Origin: a virus
Reading direction: 5' to 3' (one strand)
IMG/VR virus record: IMGVR_UViG_3300031565_000183
Location: 1-35,194 of that record
DNA: 35,194 nucleotides
Made by a program: the position numbers and the translations under genes. Below, piece by piece: positions 31,497 through 35,194 of the stretch. Numbering within the stretch: the first letter of the stretch is position 1; each line of letters starts with the position of its first letter. The notes below the pieces were generated by a model. The model did not search any database. It was not told where the DNA came from and saw only the letters and a program-made list of their open reading frames with translations.

Positions 31497-32994
31497 GTAA
31501 TAATTTGAGTCCCATGTACCAAAGAATTTGATCAAACGGCTGTTCATGTAATGGAGCCATATTCAGAAAAATAATAGGAACAAGTAGTTCTATTTTATTT
31601 ACGTCATGTCCATTAGATATTGCATATTGAATCAAATCATTTTGATAGATTAATTGATTTGTGATGCTTGGTATTTTCAATGAAACCTCTGTTCCAGAAA
31701 TAGACATATCAAATTGGCCGTCTTTGATCTTGGAATAATCAATGACTAACCCCCCATACAGTTTAGCTAGATCATAGTATTTGTCCCCTAGAAATATTAA
31801 ACCACTAAAGTCTGGTCGCCAATCAATTAGAACAAATTCTCCAGCAGGATTAATAATAATATTGTCAAACTGTAGATCCCCGTGCATCACGGTTGGTGTC
31901 ACTGTTGTTGCCAGATAGTTCCAATCAATTTTATCAATAAGTGTTTCACTAATTTGAATACCATCTATACAATCAATTTTAGGTAGATTGGGATATTTCT
32001 TTTTGAATTGCTGAATGCGTAATAGTGTCTTGTCACGATAAAATGCAAACGATTCTGCGCGTATGTCACCTGACCTAGGAAGCCATAGATTTGAATTTAA
32101 CCAATCTAACAATTTGGGAAATGTGTTCGAATCATCATGTGCATACATTGTTTTACCGGGAAATAAATCATATGCTAACCAATTATGAGACTGCTCACAA
32201 CAGTTGGGAAAAACTGCCGGTGACGCCATATACTTTGCTAATTTTATAGGCGCAATTGAATCATTTTTCCACCATTTCACAACTCGATTATTGCAAATGT
32301 AAGTAATCTCATCCTTTTTAGCAAAGTCAAATTTTTGACTACTATTAAATGTTTCTCTGTAAATATCTGGGTTGCCAAAATCTAGCCAAGAATAAAGAAA
32401 CGCGACATCACTGTGTTTACGAAAAGCATAGACAATCTCATTACTATTAGAAAGAATAAGACGATTAAAAAATTCCTCATGATCATGAATATACATTAAT
32501 CCAGTAAAGGCGACGCAGTGTTCTGTTGCAGCAACTTTGAACATGATGTCTAAAATCTTAGAGTTCTCATCAATCTTAAACGTTGTATACAAAGAAGAGA
32601 GTGATTTATCTACTTGTCTAACAAAATAGCAATCAGAATCCTTAAAGGTTATAGGCTCATCGAAGTATGTGTCACATGGTACATACCAAAATGATTCATT
32701 TACTATTGAAGCGCATTTTTTTAGGGTGTATCCCGGTCCACTCTTTTCACTTGACCAATCATCAATTGGTACAAACACAATATTATGATCTGCAAATGCA
32801 AGATTACAAAAATCTACAATCTGTTCTCCAAAGTGTCCAATTGGAATTAAAAACTGTGTATCAACTGGAAATTGATTAATGATATGGGCTAATATTGGTT
32901 TTCCTTTATATGGGAGCAAAGCTTTATTAAGATCCGTTGTAAACGGATTCATTCTGCTCCCCACTCCAACCGTAGGAATGATAACAGTTGTCAT
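31480..32994 (-). CDS. Sugar nucleotidyltransferase-kinase fusion
   Basis: A 504-residue two-domain protein. Residues about 1-225 are a sugar-nucleotidyltransferase: IIPTVGVGSRMNPFTTDLNK with the GxGxR...K signature, then ALLPYKGKPI, and an acidic metal site in WYVPCDTYF. Residues about 255-504 form a choline/aminoglycoside-kinase-like phosphotransferase, with the Brenner motif VMHGDLQFDNIIIN (near 368-381) and VLIDWRPDF (near 387). The protein would phosphorylate a sugar or cyclitol and then attach a nucleotide, as a two-step activation. It is translationally coupled to the cupin upstream (ATGA overlap) and to the AroE-like gene downstream. The substrate cannot be read. Confidence 0.85.
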   Translation of the reverse strand: MTTVIIPTVGVGSRMNPFTTDLNKALLPYKGKPILAHIINQFPVDTQFLIPIGHFGEQIVDFCNLAFADHNIVFVPIDDWSSEKSGPGYTLKKCASIVNESFWYVPCDTYFDEPITFKDSDCYFVRQVDKSLSSLYTTFKIDENSKILDIMFKVAATEHCVAFTGLMYIHDHEEFFNRLILSNSNEIVYAFRKHSDVAFLYSWLDFGNPDIYRETFNSSQKFDFAKKDEITYICNNRVVKWWKNDSIAPIKLAKYMASPAVFPNCCEQSHNWLAYDLFPGKTMYAHDDSNTFPKLLDWLNSNLWLPRSGDIRAESFAFYRDKTLLRIQQFKKKYPNLPKIDCIDGIQISETLIDKIDWNYLATTVTPTVMHGDLQFDNIIINPAGEFVLIDWRPDFSGLIFLGDKYYDLAKLYGGLVIDYSKIKDGQFDMSISGTEVSLKIPSITNQLIYQNDLIQYAISNGHDVNKIELLVPIIFLNMAPLHEQPFDQILWYMGLKLLHENLY

Positions 32995-33437
32995 TCGCCA
33001 TGCTCACTTAAAATTTTTCCATGAGCACGCCCAGAATCATCTTGTAAACGAATTACGTCATCAAGCTCAGGAGTGCTAACTTCAATAAATTCCAGATTCG
33101 TTTCAGATACCATCCTATGAACATAACAAGCATCGATATTTACAACTACGCCTGGCGTTAACGAAATCTTCGCCATAAAATATTTTTCATACGCCCTTAC
33201 AGTGTCGATGTGCATTCCTACCCCATCAAGAAAAGCTTGTACATCTAGTGGCTTATAGCTTTTAAGTAGGTATCCGGAGCCAGATAAAATATAGTTTGTT
33301 TCACTTTTGAAACGATGTACTTGCAAACTAGTTTTATTATTAGCAAGGAGCGTAATATGTTTGATAGCATACGGAGTTTCTTGACCGTCTGCGATCCACA
33401 ATTCATTTCCCCACGGTTTAGATACGATCTTAGCCAT
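32991..33437 (-). CDS. Sugar-phosphate cupin (mannose-6-phosphate isomerase type II-like)
   Basis: A 148-residue cupin. KPWGNELWIA opens it like type II phosphomannose isomerases and related sugar cupins. QVHRFKSETNYILSGSGYLL carries motif 1 (His, Glu-type metal ligands), and VHRMVSETNLEFIEVSTPEL carries motif 2. I start at 33437, where GGAGA and GAGG precede the ATG; an earlier ATG at 33452 is possible. It overlaps the SGNH gene by 8 bases. As the first enzyme of the sugar run, an isomerase or epimerase role is likely but inferred. Confidence 0.8.
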   Translation of the reverse strand: MAKIVSKPWGNELWIADGQETPYAIKHITLLANNKTSLQVHRFKSETNYILSGSGYLLKSYKPLDVQAFLDGVGMHIDTVRAYEKYFMAKISLTPGVVVNIDACYVHRMVSETNLEFIEVSTPELDDVIRLQDDSGRAHGKILSEHGE

Positions 33438-34188
33438 GAACCTCATCTCCATATATTTCTATCAATTTACCATATAGATATTTCGCCCATTCAGAATGAC
33501 CCTGAATCATTGGATGTAAACAAGAACTCAGAGGGATTTTATTCTCATTCATGAAATTACTAAATGTAGGATTAGTAAGCATTTTATTGGTTCGAATTTT
33601 ATTAATTGTGAATGTATGTGGTTCTTCATTGGTGGGATGCCACATTGTGGATAAACTATCAAAAAATAAGTACTTTACTCCTAAATTATCTAATGTATTG
33701 GATAGGAGAAATTTTTGCTGGAGACAATACATAATTGCAATTTGCTCATCGTACATATTAGCTACATAAGTTTCATGAAATTTATCCAGGTCCTGTAAAA
33801 TTCCAGTAGATGCCTGAGAGTTGCTTTGATGCTCTGAGAATTTTTGACTAACATTAAACCTATACCAGCCCGTGGTGTTTTCATCAGCATTAACGTATAC
33901 CTCATTACGACATGGGGTTGTCCAGCCAATAACAATTAGTAAACTGGATAACTGTTCGGGATCTTGCCTCATTAAATAATCACAAGTAGTACGCACTATT
34001 CTAGCATTACTGCCGCCTCCCAGTGAATCATTTAGGCAAGTATATTTTAGAAGTCTCGCCAGCTTAGCTGGCCATGCAAAATGGACTTGGTCTGTTAATT
34101 TTCTTGAATGGTGTTTGAGGATCGGATCTTTATTTATTCCATTTCCGTAAGTCCAACTACACCCATTAGCATATAAAATTTTACTCAA
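33430..34188 (-). CDS. SGNH-hydrolase-like protein, second of three
   Basis: A 252-residue protein. ILYANGCSWTYG puts the nucleophile serine at residue 11, followed by GGGSNARI (glycine/asparagine blocks) and HPMIQGHSEWAKYLYG near the end with the His of the SGNH dyad. The first ATG is too far inside (residue 73), so the TTG at 34188 is the necessary start; it overlaps the previous gene's stop by 8 bases. SGNH enzymes remove or transfer acyl groups, often on polysaccharides. The gene sits beside sugar genes, fitting polysaccharide decoration. Target unknown. Confidence 0.75.
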   Translation of the reverse strand: MSKILYANGCSWTYGNGINKDPILKHHSRKLTDQVHFAWPAKLARLLKYTCLNDSLGGGSNARIVRTTCDYLMRQDPEQLSSLLIVIGWTTPCRNEVYVNADENTTGWYRFNVSQKFSEHQSNSQASTGILQDLDKFHETYVANMYDEQIAIMYCLQQKFLLSNTLDNLGVKYLFFDSLSTMWHPTNEEPHTFTINKIRTNKMLTNPTFSNFMNENKIPLSSCLHPMIQGHSEWAKYLYGKLIEIYGDEVHG

Positions 34189-34978
34189 GATTCATACTCT
34201 CTATTTTTGCAATAAGGCGCAGAGCAGTATCTTGATGTCCTTCTTCGGATGTATGCTTGCTGCCGATTGAGTCTGGAAAACGCTCAGTCAAATCTCCCCA
34301 ATCCTGAAACATCAAGTCATTGCTATCTATGAATCTTTCAAATTCTTTAATATCAGTGGTTAAAACTAAACAGTTAATTCCCCTGCGTTTAATATACATA
34401 TATGCCTGCAAGATCATTCCTATATCATAGTTCTTTTTGATTGAATGGTCAAAGATTTCTAAATAATAATCCAAGATCAATTTTAGCTTTCTATTAGATT
34501 CAGAATCGAGTCTAGCATAATATGTATTATTAGGGAATAGAGTTCTTGTTTTAATACAATCATCGATTCCTCCTATCTGTTCGGATAGCATCCTGGGATT
34601 ATATTTTGGATTTCCGTGTAAAAAATAATGCATTGGTGAATTATGATGTGGGAGAGTCTCATGATGTGGTGGATATTGATGATAATTCAAATTTTCCAAT
34701 GAGTGAGGTAGAATATGCTTTGGTGACCCCTCAGAAAACCATTCAATGCGATCATACGAGGTTAGTCCAAGCACGATCAAATGTGGTTTTTCTGGCATGT
34801 CTGCCGCATACATTCCCTGTAAAAATGTCGTGTAATTGCTCGCGCTACCCCTAGCCAATCTGATCAATTCCCAACTGAAATGATTTGCTACAAGCACGCC
34901 ATACGGTTGGGTATGTAGGTTTACACAACCTATTCCATAGTTGTAACTGTCGCCACACACCACTAATTTCTTAGACAT
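34181..34978 (-). CDS. SGNH-hydrolase-like protein, first complete copy
   Basis: A 265-residue protein. LVVCGDSYNYGIG (GDS with Ser11), GSASNYTTFL (block II/III) and KHTSEEGHQDTALRLI (C-terminal His) match the SGNH layout. It is divergent from the next copy, so the pair is not a recent duplication. Start at the ATG at 34978. A GTG at 34999 is in frame and overlaps the preceding stop; the ATG has no ribosome site but the protein fold begins right there. CTAAATA, a T4-late-like box, ends 8 bases before the ATG. Confidence 0.75.
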   Translation of the reverse strand: MSKKLVVCGDSYNYGIGCVNLHTQPYGVLVANHFSWELIRLARGSASNYTTFLQGMYAADMPEKPHLIVLGLTSYDRIEWFSEGSPKHILPHSLENLNYHQYPPHHETLPHHNSPMHYFLHGNPKYNPRMLSEQIGGIDDCIKTRTLFPNNTYYARLDSESNRKLKLILDYYLEIFDHSIKKNYDIGMILQAYMYIKRRGINCLVLTTDIKEFERFIDSNDLMFQDWGDLTERFPDSIGSKHTSEEGHQDTALRLIAKIESMNLE

Positions 34979-34989
34979 GAGATATGTAT

Positions 34990-35194
34990 TTAGTTGCACT
35001 GGGAAGACCTAATATAATTGGCTAAAAATTTAGCCCACGATTCGTGGCTTTCTGGACTAGGATGTATGCCGCATAATCTGATTTTTTCGTCCACGTTGTC
35101 ATAAATGTAACTCTTGAATGATCCATTGGTAAGGTCTTTGTTTACATACTGTAATGGATCCACACTATCCCATTGCATAAGCAGAGTATCTTTA
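34990..35194 (-). CDS. SGNH-hydrolase-like protein, C-terminal fragment at window edge
   Basis: Only the last 67 residues are inside the window; the frame is open to the edge. CGIHPSPESHESWAKFLANY matches the C-terminal His block of the two SGNH genes downstream, so this is a third member. The rest lies beyond the window. Its stop is 11 bases before the next ATG. Confidence 0.7.
   Translation of the reverse strand, partial: KDTLLMQWDSVDPLQYVNKDLTNGSFKSYIYDNVDEKIRLCGIHPSPESHESWAKFLANYIRSSQCN

Noticed and set aside
31730-31760. Third copy of the AATCAATGACT motif of the cassette hairpins
   Set aside because: Only the left part matches, there is no inverted partner, and it lies inside the nucleotidyltransferase-kinase coding sequence.
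1-35194. CRISPR arrays, tRNA genes and insertion sequences
   Set aside because: I saw no regularly spaced direct repeats, no convincing cloverleaf in the short intergenic gaps, and no transposase-like protein. A tRNA scan was not possible by eye.

Overview
This window is an AT-rich stretch of a tailed-phage genome whose replication genes are T4-like (myovirus relationship). The diagnostic genes are a family B DNA polymerase (gp43-like), a sliding clamp (gp45-like), an RNase H/flap 5'-exonuclease (Rnh-like) and a DsbA-like small DNA-binding protein. Gene packing is typical of such phages: ATGA and TAATG overlaps, many 60-200 residue genes and almost no non-coding DNA. Many of the small unknown proteins resemble, from memory, those of marine T4-like phages (cyanophage and pelagiphage type). 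No photosynthesis genes are present and the host cannot be told from the window.

Layout. (1) 3-2559: the end of a long unknown protein, a small 'ELAGI' protein and a convergent PP-loop ATPase. (2) 2595-9502, plus strand: replication block with DsbA-like protein, DNA polymerase, a methyltransferase-like protein, sliding clamp, a DpdA/TGT-like transglycosylase and a divergent QueD/PTPS-like protein. (3) 9499-14333, plus strand: nucleotide-related enzymes with a 2H phosphoesterase resembling anti-CBASS Acb1, a GT-B glycosyltransferase, a macro domain, GTP cyclohydrolase I, a cupin, a phosphoribosyltransferase and a HIT protein. (4) 14314-20380, plus strand: FmdB-type zinc ribbon, Rnh, a nucleotidyltransferase-fold protein, a papain-like peptidase candidate and many unknown small genes. 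(5) 20384-24107: a self-contained cassette with a MoxR-type AAA+ ATPase and a VWA metallopeptidase-like partner. Each has its own near-perfect sigma-70-type promoter and a matching upstream hairpin, and both genes are visibly richer in GC than their surroundings. (6) 35194-24364, minus strand: a long co-directional block. Three SGNH-hydrolase-like genes come first, then a sugar-type pathway (cupin, nucleotidyltransferase-kinase fusion, AroE-like dehydrogenase, KdsC-like phosphatase, GatZ/KbaZ-like aldolase), a multi-repeat glycosyltransferase-like protein, three unknown small genes, thymidylate synthase and a ClpP-like protease.

How the parts may work together. FolE, a QueD-like protein and DpdA suggest 7-deazaguanine modification of phage DNA, although QueE and QueC are not seen here. 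The minus-strand sugar block looks like a route to an activated, unusual carbohydrate or cyclitol, possibly used with the glycosyltransferase-like protein. The AroE-like member keeps the catalytic Lys and Asp but lacks the serine motif that binds shikimate, so its substrate is probably different. This block is the best candidate for an undescribed system. Regulation is partly legible. Six good sigma-70-like promoters with 17-base spacers are present, and two of them lie so close to the ATG that the mRNAs should be nearly leaderless.
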